Source of the DNA: Deltaproteobacteria bacterium
Lineage (GTDB): Bacteria; Desulfobacterota; Desulfarculia; Adiutricales; Adiutricaceae
Reading direction: 5' to 3'
Assembly: GCA_031269135.1 (NCBI GenBank)
Contig: JAISZP010000121.1
Span: 1-6,071, forward strand
DNA length: 6,071 nucleotides
In this document: piece after piece, positions 1 to 5,755 of the stretch
Layout: every line of letters starts with the position of its first letter
How positions within the stretch are numbered: the first letter of the stretch is position 1
Notes under the pieces: model-generated
Databases searched by the model: none
Told to the model about the DNA's origin: nothing
The model's input: the letters and a program-made list of their open reading frames with translations, nothing else
Made by a program: the position numbers and the translations under genes

Positions 1-204
1 TTGTGGTTTATCGGCGGTGAAAATCCGGCGGCCAGGGTCAAGAAGCCGAAAAAGGACAACCAGGGGGATCGCTTCCTGAGTCATGGCGAAGCGGCGGCCT
101 TGTTGAAAGTTTTGGCCCAAGGCTCCCAATCGACCCATGATGCGGCCGCGATCTCGCTGTTGAACTCAATGAGGTTCGGGGAGAACGCTTCACATTCCGC
201 ATAG
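1..204 (+). pseudogene. Tyrosine recombinase (phage-type integrase) remnant, 5' end outside window
   Basis: The frame is open from the window edge to a TAG at 202-204. It reads like the junction between the core-binding and catalytic domains of a tyrosine integrase: NPAARVKKPKKDN, then RFLSHGEAAALLKVL, then a helix ending in MRFGE. In the family, the Arg of that G(M/L)R.GE-type motif is the first catalytic residue; here it is Arg58 of the visible stretch, and the usual Thr-Gly before Met is Asn-Ser. Right after GE the protein drifts into NASHSA and stops, so the catalytic Lys, the His-x-x-Arg box and the Tyr nucleophile are missing. In the same frame, after two stops, codons 211-309 read an integrase-like stretch (LKRPLTNTLFDVVNRRR) and end in TAA at 307-309, which may be more debris of the same gene. 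It cannot be an active recombinase. No tRNA or attachment site is visible nearby. Confidence 0.65.
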
Positions 205-316
205 CTATAATTTAATGTTATTTTAAGTTTGAAACGACCGCTTACGAATACCCTTTTTGATGTTGTAAATCGGCGCCGCTTTCTCGACCGCCTCGCCGCC
301 GGATGTTAAACTGATT

Positions 317-357
317 AAAAAGCCGCTGACAAAAAAAATGTTTGTCGGCGGCTTTTT
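317..357. terminator. Strong bidirectional intrinsic terminator
   Basis: The arms at 317-333 and 341-357 are 17 nt each, complementary except for one position that can form a G-U pair, with a 7-nt loop between. The left arm begins with five A and the right arm ends with five T, so the stem is followed by a U-tract whichever strand is transcribed. It lies 7 bp after the stop at 307-309 of the integrase debris and about 145 bp past the stop of the minus-strand gene at 502. That position suits termination from both sides. The 358-501 spacer beyond it is extremely AT-rich and shows nothing else. Confidence 0.85.
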
Positions 358-501
358 AGAAATAAAGGCGAAAAAACAGCTAATATTAAATTTTATAATA
401 AATAAAAATTTTTAAAGACATTATTAGCAGATTCAGAAACAAAACAAATGCATAATTATATAAACATAAAATAATATTTAGATGTAAAACCAAAAAGACA
501 A

Positions 502-873
502 CTACTTTTTAGAATGTTCAGGCGTCTTTTTAGATTCTTGAAGACTACTTTCATAGAGAGACTTCATCTTTTTAAGTTCAGCCGGAGACATTTTGAGGTA
601 ACTTTGGCAGGTGGAGTAAGGGATGTGAAGTCGCTTAGACGTGCCGAAAATTGAACCACCTTGATCTATGCTCTTTTTGATTTCCAAGTAAGTGGGGTAG
701 CTGCGACGTGTCGCGTTGCGCTTTTCTGATTCGCCCACCAAATAAAGCAACTCTTCCTTAGAACCCGGAATTATTTCATCAAATTTAGAGAGTATAGCTA
801 AAATTTGCTTGCTATTTATAGTATTTTCATCGAAATTATTTCCTGAAAGACTTTTAGAGTTTGAATTTCCCAT
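502..873 (-). CDS. Small hypothetical protein with a possible helix-turn-helix
   Basis: This encodes 123 aa that I do not recognise. ATG at 873-871 is preceded on the minus strand by GGGAG (885-881) with 7 nt spacing, a good ribosome binding site that supports the start. The N-terminal 20 residues are polar and probably disordered. Residues about 22-50 look helical (KQILAILSKFDEI, KEELLYLVGE). Residues 58-94 read YPTYLEIKKSIDQGG, then SIFGTSKRLHIPYSTCQSYL. The second part resembles a helix-turn-helix: 'TSKRLHIPYSTCQSYL' fits a turn at His-Ile-Pro followed by a recognition helix. The tail is rich in Lys, Ser and Glu. No signal peptide or membrane segment is seen. Its base composition is clearly more AT-rich than the hydantoinase and tol genes, and it sits between an integrase remnant and a chromosomal gene, so it may be an acquired accessory gene (inference). 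A DNA-binding regulator or a plasmid/phage-derived protein is possible; the function is unassigned. Confidence 0.6.
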   Translation of the reverse strand: MGNSNSKSLSGNNFDENTINSKQILAILSKFDEIIPGSKEELLYLVGESEKRNATRRSYPTYLEIKKSIDQGGSIFGTSKRLHIPYSTCQSYLKMSPAELKKMKSLYESSLQESKKTPEHSKK

Positions 874-952
874 ATTTTAACTCCCAAGATTTTGTTAAAG
901 ATAGGTGTTTAAGATACTTCTCCTGTTGATTTTAGTTAATTAACCATTTAAT

Positions 953-2605
953 TTATATCAAAGAGGCTATTAAGCCGGTAGCGCTCTGAGCCGCCACTCT
1001 AATGACTTTTCCGGACTGGCCTCTGTCGCTCAGTTGGTTGAAACTCTCCTCTGCGGTAATGCTGATCTGCTCTCCTCCCATAAGCTTCAAAAGTTCAGCT
1101 TTAGCGTTTTCAAGGCGGTAACGACTGTCGATATTACGGTAATAATTAAGCGTCGGGACGCTGAGAGTGCCATATTCGGTATCGGCGTAAAGCTCCGCTT
1201 CCACTGTCGGCTTGGCGAGACTTGCTCCTAAGGCGTTGGCGGTCGCCGCGCCTTCCGGGGCTTTGGTCGGAATCGACAACGATTTCTCGACCAAGGGCGC
1301 CATAGTATGAGCAGGGCCGCCAAGAATGATCGCTTGATGCGGGTCAAGCCGCCAATCGACCAAATAGTCGCTTATGGTATAAACAGGCTGCTGATTGACT
1401 TGCCGAATGAATTCATCCACAGCGTCTTTCAGGGTCGTCAAGGCGACCTCCGTCGCCCGGCGAGCCATTTCAACGGCCTGTCCGGGGCTGACTAGCTCAA
1501 AGGCCTTTTTTGAAACTTCCGTGTCGCCTAAAGCGCACAATCCCAATACATTAAAGGCGTCCGTCAGCGTCGGCGGCCTTTGGCCAAGATCCTTAGGGGC
1601 AAAAGCCAAGGCCGGTCCGCGTCTGCGGGCGACGATGCTTGGCGCGCCGTCTTTAAACTCCAAATCGGTGTCGCCCCCCAAGGCTATCGAGCGAGTCAAA
1701 AGGCCTCTCACCAAAGTCGGCCGCCTCGCCAAAGTAAGTCCAATGGGGGTCATAAGCGGGCGACCGCGACTGAACAAAGCCAGATCCGTACTCGTGCCGC
1801 CCATGTCTATCATGAGAATATCGTCTTGATCATCATCCGCCGTCAGCGCCCACAAACCCAAAAGGCTGGCCGCAGGCCCGGCGGCCAAAGCCAATACCGG
1901 TTTTTCTCGAGCCGCTTCCATCGACATCACGCCGCCATCCGCCTTGAGGATCTTTATGGGACAATTCAAGCCTTGAGCGCAAGCCGACTGAGTCAAATCA
2001 GTCAAAAATGTCTCGTATAATCTTTTGACGGCCGCGTTCAAAACTGCCCCAGCCAACCGCCGAGGAAAATTGAGGCCGCCGAAGAGCCTGGAGGCGGCCA
2101 TAACCGGACCGCGATGGACGGCAGTACAGGCTTCAAACATGCTCTGTTCAAGTTGCGGATTTTTGGGACCGAATTTACTGGCCACGACAAAGGCGTCGAC
2201 TTTAAGGTTCGCCAGTTCCTTAGCCGCCTGTAAAGCCGCTTGAGGGTCCAAGGGCTTTACGACATGGCCGCGATGGTCTTGCTGGCCATCCAAGCTTCTA
2301 AACAAATCGCCCCAGTCGGATGGGTCAAGTTCCAAGCCTGGGCCTTGAGTCGCTAAAATACCCACCTTATCGGCGGTTCCAGTCAAAACGCTGTTTAAGC
2401 CCAAAGTGGTCGAAACGGTAAGGCGCTTGACGTCCTTAGCCTTTCTTTTCAAGAGAAGCTCGCCAAGCACCTCGTTTAGACCGTCGATTATTCTCTCTTT
2501 GGTAAGGGCTTTGGCTGTAGCCGCGACTCTCACCTTCCCCGCGCCAGACTCTTCAAGCAACACCGCATCGGTATGAGTTCCGCCGACGTCTACACCAAGA
2601 AACAC
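953..2605 (-). CDS. Short hydantoinase/oxoprolinase (HyuA)-family protein
   Basis: This encodes 550 aa of the ASKHA-fold family that includes N-methylhydantoinase A and 5-oxoprolinase, which couple ATP hydrolysis to opening or forming amide/lactam bonds. Visible family motifs are the first phosphate loop GVDVGGTHTD (residues 4-13), ADGGVMS (222-228) followed by AAGPAASLLG, the second phosphate loop MIDMGGTSTD (265-274), SIALGGDTD (306-314) and the adenosine-side motif IILGGPAHTMA (426-436), then GAATANALGAS. Both nucleotide-binding halves are therefore present. Classical HyuA proteins are near 700 aa with a C-terminal domain; only about 110 residues follow the last motif here. No HyuB-type partner subunit is next to it. 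The frame is open back to a GTG at 2662, but AGGAGG at 2617-2612 lies 6 nt before the GTG at 2605-2603, which puts the family's N-terminal glycine loop at residue 4; that start is chosen. The GTG at 2608 is possible. It is cytoplasmic, has no signal peptide, and its substrate is unknown. Confidence 0.87.
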   Translation of the reverse strand: MFLGVDVGGTHTDAVLLEESGAGKVRVAATAKALTKERIIDGLNEVLGELLLKRKAKDVKRLTVSTTLGLNSVLTGTADKVGILATQGPGLELDPSDWGDLFRSLDGQQDHRGHVVKPLDPQAALQAAKELANLKVDAFVVASKFGPKNPQLEQSMFEACTAVHRGPVMAASRLFGGLNFPRRLAGAVLNAAVKRLYETFLTDLTQSACAQGLNCPIKILKADGGVMSMEAAREKPVLALAAGPAASLLGLWALTADDDQDDILMIDMGGTSTDLALFSRGRPLMTPIGLTLARRPTLVRGLLTRSIALGGDTDLEFKDGAPSIVARRRGPALAFAPKDLGQRPPTLTDAFNVLGLCALGDTEVSKKAFELVSPGQAVEMARRATEVALTTLKDAVDEFIRQVNQQPVYTISDYLVDWRLDPHQAIILGGPAHTMAPLVEKSLSIPTKAPEGAATANALGASLAKPTVEAELYADTEYGTLSVPTLNYYRNIDSRYRLENAKAELLKLMGGEQISITAEESFNQLSDRGQSGKVIRVAAQSATGLIASLI

Positions 2606-2610
2606 CACTG

Positions 2611-2617
2611 CCCTCCT
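2611..2617 (-). promoter_or_regulatory. Ribosome binding site deciding the start of the HyuA-family gene
   Basis: The minus strand reads AGGAGGG here (2617 to 2611), and AGGAGG is 6 nt before the GTG at 2605. The longer alternative start, GTG at 2662, has no purine-rich site just upstream and would add a 19-residue Arg-rich leader before the conserved GVDVGG loop. Confidence 0.75.
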
Positions 2618-2810
2618 GTATATCGCAAGCCGCAGTCGGACTCTGCAAAAATGCCAGGCCACCGATGAAGGTAGCTTGAAAAAAGAGGAAAAACTGAATC
2701 ATCAAGGCTAAAAATATATTTAATTTCGTCGGTATTTGAAAATATTGAATCTAAGACGCAATCATATATCGCACATATACAACATATAAAAAGGATAAAG
2801 CAATAGCGCT

Positions 2811-2830
2811 AAAGCCGGTATTTTGGCTTT
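2811..2830 (-). terminator. Weak hairpin, possible tolA terminator
   Basis: AAAGCC (2811-2816) and GGCTTT (2825-2830) form a 6-bp stem with an 8-nt loop, about 95 bp past the tolA stop. On the minus strand the T-run (five T at about 2792-2788) comes only some 18 nt after the stem, so this is a poor intrinsic terminator. The T-rich minus-strand stretch around 2876-2847 is closer to tolA but has no convincing stem. Confidence 0.3.
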
Positions 2831-2883
2831 TAAAGGTTTTTGTTCATATAAAAACAAAACAAAAAGAATAAAAAACTTGCGGC

Positions 2884-2943
2884 TATGATCTTCCGGCGGA
2901 TCTTATGATCTTCCAGCGGATCTTATGATCTTCCAGCAGATCT
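2884..2943. repeat. Three tandem 20-bp repeats across the tolA stop codon
   Basis: Units are 2884-2903, 2904-2923 and 2924-2943. The middle unit reads TATGATCTTCCAGCGGATCT; each outer unit differs from it by one base. The third unit encodes the last residues of TolA (minus strand RSAGRS) and the TAA at 2925-2923 falls on the junction of units 2 and 3. The unit length is not a multiple of three, so gain or loss of units upstream of the stop would change the frame of the tail. Confidence 0.9.
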
Positions 2944-3876
2944 AAGGTAATTGTACTGAAAGACCAAAGCGGGATTGTCGCTTTTATTTTGAAACACGTC
3001 CGGCAGCGGCGGAAAGGTGGAGCGGCTGATGGCTTGTTCGACGGATTTGTCGAACTCGGGGTTGCCGCTCTCTTTGTGGAGCCGTTTGCCTGAAATTGTG
3101 CCGTTAGGCTGGATGACGATCACGTAAGTGGCCTGGATATCCGGACTCATGGCCGTAGCCGGAGCGATCCAATTCGAACGGACGATGTCTCTGATTTGAG
3201 TGTAATAAGCGGTTTTGATCGGGTCCAAAAGCGCTCCGGCATTGGGGGAGCCGCTCGGGATGCTGGACGTGCCGTTGCTCTGCCCCGCTCTCAAAGCGAT
3301 ATTGCCGATGGCCGCGTTGATGTCGGCGTCCGCCTGAGCGGCCTCGTTCTTTCGCCTTAACTCTTCGAGCCGCTTATTATAAGCGGCCTCGGGGTTCTGG
3401 GTCTTGGGCGGGGTTTTAGGCTTAACTTGCTCAGGCGGCGGGGTCTTGTCCGGCGGCTTGACCCGAGGAGGCGGCTCAGGATTCTTTAGAACCGGCTCAG
3501 GCATCGTTTCCGGCGGTTTTTCGCCGATGGGTATGACTTCGGGCGGGGGTTGGTTGGTTATCATCCTCTCCAACGGCGTAGGCTGAGGAAGCAGCGGCTC
3601 GGTCTTAGGCAGTTCGACGACATCCGGGCCTTTAAGATCGGGGTCGACCGGGGCGGCGGGAGCGGCCGGCGCCGGAGGCTCCAAGGCCCCTAAAAGCTGG
3701 ACGGTCATTACATTTAAAGGAACGTCCCGGTTACTCCACAAGTCGAAATAGCCGGGCAAAAAAATGGCCCCCGTCAGCACCAATGCGTGAAGAAGCGCCG
3801 AAAGCATCAAAAAGGGAATGAAATGCTTTTCTAAAGCAGTATCGTTGCTTGAGTATCGATTGGCATCAAATACCAT
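2923..3876 (-). CDS. tolA: TolA/TonB-family energy-transducing protein
   Basis: This encodes 317 aa with the classic three-part layout: one inner-membrane anchor near residues 20-40, a long periplasmic Pro-rich linker (about 66-160, many PPP and KPP runs), a charged, probably helical stretch (about 162-190, YNKRLEELRRKNEAAQADAD), then a TolA/TonB-type C-terminal domain (about 220-312). The C-terminal domain shows IRDIVRSNWIAP, a strand YVIVIQPNG, NPEFDKSVEQAI and FPPLPDVFQ. The last resembles the end of E. coli TolA, so TolA is preferred over TonB, helped by TolQ and TolR upstream. In the Tol-Pal system TolA carries proton-motive energy from TolQR to the outer membrane. The protein has no Cys, unlike E. 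coli TolA domain III. ATG at 3876 has only a weak ribosome site (AAAGAAA, minus strand). It starts 49 bp after tolR ends. The C-terminal residues lie in a tandem repeat. TonB is the alternative name. Confidence 0.85.
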   Translation of the reverse strand: MVFDANRYSSNDTALEKHFIPFLMLSALLHALVLTGAIFLPGYFDLWSNRDVPLNVMTVQLLGALEPPAPAAPAAPVDPDLKGPDVVELPKTEPLLPQPTPLERMITNQPPPEVIPIGEKPPETMPEPVLKNPEPPPRVKPPDKTPPPEQVKPKTPPKTQNPEAAYNKRLEELRRKNEAAQADADINAAIGNIALRAGQSNGTSSIPSGSPNAGALLDPIKTAYYTQIRDIVRSNWIAPATAMSPDIQATYVIVIQPNGTISGKRLHKESGNPEFDKSVEQAISRSTFPPLPDVFQNKSDNPALVFQYNYLRSAGRS

Positions 3877-3903
3877 AGATAATTTCTTTTTACGTCCGCC
3901 GAG

Positions 3904-3941
3904 TTCTCAGCTGTTCGCCGGCTTCTCAGCTGTTAGTCCGG
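3904..3941. repeat. Two tandem 19-bp units across the tolR stop codon
   Basis: TTCTCAGCTGTT occurs at 3904-3915 and again at 3923-3934, exactly 19 bp apart, each followed by a similar CCGG-containing tail. The second unit holds the end of tolR (minus strand AAC AGC TGA, stop at 3928-3926); the first lies in the tolR-tolA spacer. The duplication accounts for most of that 49-bp spacer. Confidence 0.75.
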
Positions 3942-4366
3942 GTCAAATCGACGGGTTCAGTCACTAAACCTACGCTGGTTATGCCAGCCTTCATCAAAGT
4001 GCTCATGATGAGGGCAATTCGTCCGTAAGGCACGTTTTGGTCGGCTTTGATGTACACATTCGTGGCGTTTTTAGTCTTCATCACTTCTCTGACCTGAACG
4101 TCCAAATTCTCGATGCCGGCTAGAGTGTTGCCTTCCAGGTCCACTTGACCCGTAGCCGTCACGGACAAGACGACCATGGTGTTGTCCGTTCGCATGATGG
4201 TGCTGTCGACTTTGGGGAGATCGACTTGAAGGCCCTGAGCCATCATGGGAGCGGCCACCATGAATATTATCAGCAAAACGAGCATCACGTCCACCATGGG
4301 GGTGACGTTGATGTCGCTCATCATGGGCCTATTGTCGCGACCATTGTCGAAAGAATCGAAAGCCAT
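3926..4366 (-). CDS. tolR: TolR (ExbD/TolR-family stator protein)
   Basis: This encodes 146 aa, normal for the family. A short cytoplasmic N-terminus is followed by the signature INVTPMVDVMLVLLIIFMV at residues 19-37. It contains the conserved Asp26, which in this family is the protonatable residue in the transmembrane helix (E. coli TolR D23). AAPMMAQGLQVDLPK leads into a periplasmic domain of about 95 residues containing VYIKADQNVPYGRI, typical of ExbD/TolR. With TolQ it forms the proton-driven inner-membrane motor that energises TolA. ATG at 4366 is chosen because upstream in-frame codons run into a stop three codons back; its ribosome site is weak (GGAG about 14 nt upstream, GGAT 8 nt upstream). 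A five-codon ORF (ATGGAGATGGATAATTAA) ends just before this start and could affect initiation. The last codons overlap a 19-bp tandem repeat. Confidence 0.93.
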   Translation of the reverse strand: MAFDSFDNGRDNRPMMSDINVTPMVDVMLVLLIIFMVAAPMMAQGLQVDLPKVDSTIMRTDNTMVVLSVTATGQVDLEGNTLAGIENLDVQVREVMKTKNATNVYIKADQNVPYGRIALIMSTLMKAGITSVGLVTEPVDLTRTNS

Positions 4367-4432
4367 CTTTAATTATCCATCTCCATGAGTTTCCAGGTTT
4401 TTTCTCGGCTTAATCTTCAGCGTCTTTTCGGC

Positions 4433-4561
4433 TTATTTTCCGTGAAACTCAAATAAAATCAGCGCCGGAAGACTCGACGACGAAAGAATCAACACCAAAA
4501 ACAACGCCCAAAAAAACGACGCCAACGAAATCAAACTTAGCCTCGGTCGGCGAGCATTCAA
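4433..4561 (-). CDS. Small single-pass membrane protein between tolQ and tolR
   Basis: This encodes 42 aa from a TTG start (4561-4559) to TAA (4435-4433). Residues 1-11 are basic (Arg4, Arg5, Arg7); then a hydrophobic stretch runs from about 12 to 37 (LASFFWALFLVLIL at 13-26, SSSS at 27-30, LPALILF at 31-37), and the C-terminus is EFHGK. This suggests a single transmembrane segment with the N-terminus inside. Support for a real gene: GGAAGG lies 7 nt before the TTG; an in-frame stop two codons upstream leaves no other start; and the segment is GC-richer and uses codons like its neighbours (TTG, GCG, TCG, TTT), while DNA further toward tolQ is AT-rich. It lies 158 bp after tolQ and 66 bp before tolR, same strand. 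I recognise no family. Small membrane partners of larger complexes are known in general, so a Tol accessory role is conceivable but only inferred. A chance hydrophobic ORF is the alternative. Confidence 0.6.
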   Translation of the reverse strand: MNARRPRLSLISLASFFWALFLVLILSSSSLPALILFEFHGK

Positions 4562-4568
4562 CCGTTAG

Positions 4569-4574
4569 CCTTCC
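4569..4574 (-). promoter_or_regulatory. Ribosome binding site of the 42-aa membrane protein
   Basis: The minus strand reads GGAAGG (4574 to 4569), followed by the 7-nt spacer CTAACGG and the TTG codon at 4561. This good spacing is the main reason for accepting a TTG start. A competing ATG just upstream (minus strand ATGTGGAAGG...) opens only six codons. Confidence 0.55.
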
Positions 4575-4640
4575 ACATGATTATTTGCGGCACTAAACTT
4601 AGGTTGTTTATTTTTGAAGTTATAATCTAAGATTTTAGTA

Positions 4641-4670
4641 ATTCTACATCATTTCAGATACATTAAGCAA
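4641..4670 (-). promoter_or_regulatory. Possible promoter for the small ORF, tolR and tolA
   Basis: On the minus strand, TTGCTT (4670-4665) is separated by 18 nt from TAGAAT (4646-4641). The -10 box matches the sigma70 consensus at five of six positions, the -35 at only three. It sits in the AT-rich spacer after tolQ and would start RNA near 4634, about 70 nt before the small ORF. AT-rich DNA gives such matches by chance. Confidence 0.3.
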
Positions 4671-4684
4671 GAACTTAGTCATAT

Positions 4685-4714
4685 CAAACAGCTAAAAAGC
4701 AAACAGCTCAATAG
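4685..4714. repeat. Two tandem 15-bp units just after tolQ
   Basis: CAAACAGCTAAAAAG (4685-4699) and CAAACAGCTCAATAG (4700-4714) are adjacent and match at 13 of 15 positions. They end 5 bp beyond the tolQ stop codon (4722-4720). The AACAGCT core is also seen in the tolR-end repeat when that is read on the minus strand. Confidence 0.6.
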
Positions 4715-4719
4715 AATTG

Positions 4720-5475
4720 TCAGCGCTGGGCGGATTCCGGCGCCTTGACTAAATCGCGTTCGAGAATATTGACGAAATCGGAAGAAAAATTATTCATATC
4801 CGTTTCCAAGAGTCTAAGCCGACTATTGAAGTAGTTGTAAAAAACGACGGCTGGAATAGCTGCGGCCAGGCCTGCGGCGGTGGCGACCAAGGCCTCGGAA
4901 ATGTAGGGGGCGACATCGGCCAAATTCGCCGAACCCTTTAGGCCGATTTGGTGGAACGAACCCATTATGCCCCAGACCGTCCCGAAAAGGCCGATAAAAG
5001 GCGTGGCGTTGCCGCAACTGGCTAAAAACGGCAGAAATTTATATAGACGGGTGCTCTCAGCCGTGCTCGAGCGCCTCAGAGACCTTTGCACATTTTCGAT
5101 GGCTACCTTCGTATCGATCTTTGCTTTATGGACTCGGCCAAGTTCTTGATAACCCACTCGAAAGACGGTGGCGACGGGAGAGGCTCCAAATTCCGTCGCC
5201 TCGGCGTAGAGATTGGCCAAGGAGCGGGATTTCCAAAAATTGTCGAGAAAACGGCCTGAATTTTTGCTGGCTCGTAAAAATTGGAAGAATTTTACTAAGA
5301 TAATGCACCACGACACGATGCTCGACAACAAAAGTATCGCCAATACTCCCTTGACCATGGGACCGGCCGACATGATCCTTGTTATGATTTCGGATTCCAT
5401 GGTTTGTCCGGTAAGACTGGCGACAGTCACAGGCGTAGCCTGGCCGAATTGCATCAAAAAACTGATAGGAGACAT
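4720..5475 (-). CDS. tolQ: TolQ (MotA/TolQ/ExbB-family proton channel protein)
   Basis: This encodes 251 aa with three membrane segments near residues 41-63, 147-170 and 195-215. After the first comes a TolQ-like cytoplasmic start (FWKSRSLANLYAEATE, compare FWSGIELSRLYQES in E. coli TolQ). The signature covers FLPFLASCGNATPFIGLFG, then TVWGIMGSFHQIGLKGSA, then VAPYISEALVATAAGL and AAIPAVVFYNYF. Thr166 and Thr199 fall in the TM2 and TM3 positions where the family has conserved polar residues lining the proton path. These favour TolQ over ExbB. It partners TolR as the stator that powers TolA. ATG at 5475 has AAGG 9 nt upstream. The N-terminus is about 25 residues longer than E. coli TolQ; Met26 (5400) is an alternative start but has no clear ribosome site. 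The gene is first in the set, about 270 nt downstream of a perfect consensus promoter. The 353-bp gap to tolR is wide for a tol operon and contains a small ORF. Confidence 0.94.
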   Translation of the reverse strand: MSPISFLMQFGQATPVTVASLTGQTMESEIITRIMSAGPMVKGVLAILLLSSIVSWCIILVKFFQFLRASKNSGRFLDNFWKSRSLANLYAEATEFGASPVATVFRVGYQELGRVHKAKIDTKVAIENVQRSLRRSSTAESTRLYKFLPFLASCGNATPFIGLFGTVWGIMGSFHQIGLKGSANLADVAPYISEALVATAAGLAAAIPAVVFYNYFNSRLRLLETDMNNFSSDFVNILERDLVKAPESAQR

Positions 5476-5532
5476 TAAAGGTTACCTTGAAGATTTTTAC
5501 AAAATAAGCGCGATGAATAACGCTTGTCGGGT

Positions 5533-5634
5533 CGCTGTTCTGAAGCTGTCGCAGCTCGAAAGTTCTCGCTGTTCTGAAGCTGTCGCAGCTCGGAAGTAAT
5601 CGTAGTTCTGAAGCTTTCATGGCTTTAAAGCCAA
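5533..5634. repeat. 34-bp tandem repeats with hairpins in the tolQ leader
   Basis: Units are 5533-5566, 5567-5600 and 5601-5634. The first two match at 31 of 34 positions; the third keeps the start (GTTCTGAAGCT) and then diverges, about 22 of 34. Units 1 and 2 each contain the perfect inverted repeat AGCTG-TCG-CAGCT (5544-5556, 5578-5590). In the third unit there is instead the 12-bp palindrome GGCTTTAAAGCC (5621-5632). The array lies between the promoter and the tolQ start, so it would be transcribed into the 5' leader and could fold. Confidence 0.85.
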
Positions 5635-5755
5635 GGAGTTCTCCGAAAAGCACTTTTTGCTGGCAAAGTATAGCAGAAAACCAAACGAAAGTTCAGTTTA
5701 AATTTGAAGATTGTTCGATCCGGCCTTAAGTTTTACTCTACATAACTAGCCTGAT

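Larger units (their letters stand above)
2606..2922. other. Intergenic spacer between tolA and the HyuA-family gene
   Basis: These 317 bp hold no gene that I can support on either strand; the longest minus-strand frames starting at ATG are only a few codons. Next to tolA are two of the three 20-bp repeat units, then an A-rich stretch (minus strand T-rich), a weak hairpin at 2811-2830, an AT-rich segment, and finally GC-richer DNA just before the HyuA-family start. I see no promoter close to consensus. The length argues that the HyuA-family gene is transcribed separately from tolA. Confidence 0.6.

Noticed and set aside
1395..2020. Plus-strand open frames of about 145 codons opposite the HyuA-family gene
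   Set aside because: They are antisense shadows of a gene with intact family motifs, rich in Arg/Ser/Pro as expected from reversed GC-rich codons, and lack ribosome sites of note.
2606..2662. N-terminal extension of the HyuA-family protein from the GTG at 2662
   Set aside because: It has no ribosome site, adds an Arg-rich stretch before the conserved loop, and would bury the strong AGGAGG within the coding region.
2884..2943. The 20-bp repeats as the tolA terminator
   Set aside because: GATC-to-GATC pairing gives only four base pairs and no unit forms a convincing stem, although T-rich sequence follows on the minus strand.
4577..4630. Plus-strand 17-codon ORF in the tolQ-tolR spacer
   Set aside because: It lies in AT-rich DNA, has no ribosome site, and is antisense to all neighbours; probably chance.
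5533..5634. CRISPR-like array in the tolQ leader
   Set aside because: The units are directly adjacent with no unique spacers, and there are only three with one decayed; this is a tandem duplication.
5126..5653. Minus-strand 175-codon frame starting in the tolQ leader and overlapping tolQ
   Set aside because: It starts at GTG without a ribosome site, runs through the 34-bp repeats, and for most of its length is an out-of-frame shadow of tolQ with no recognisable motif.
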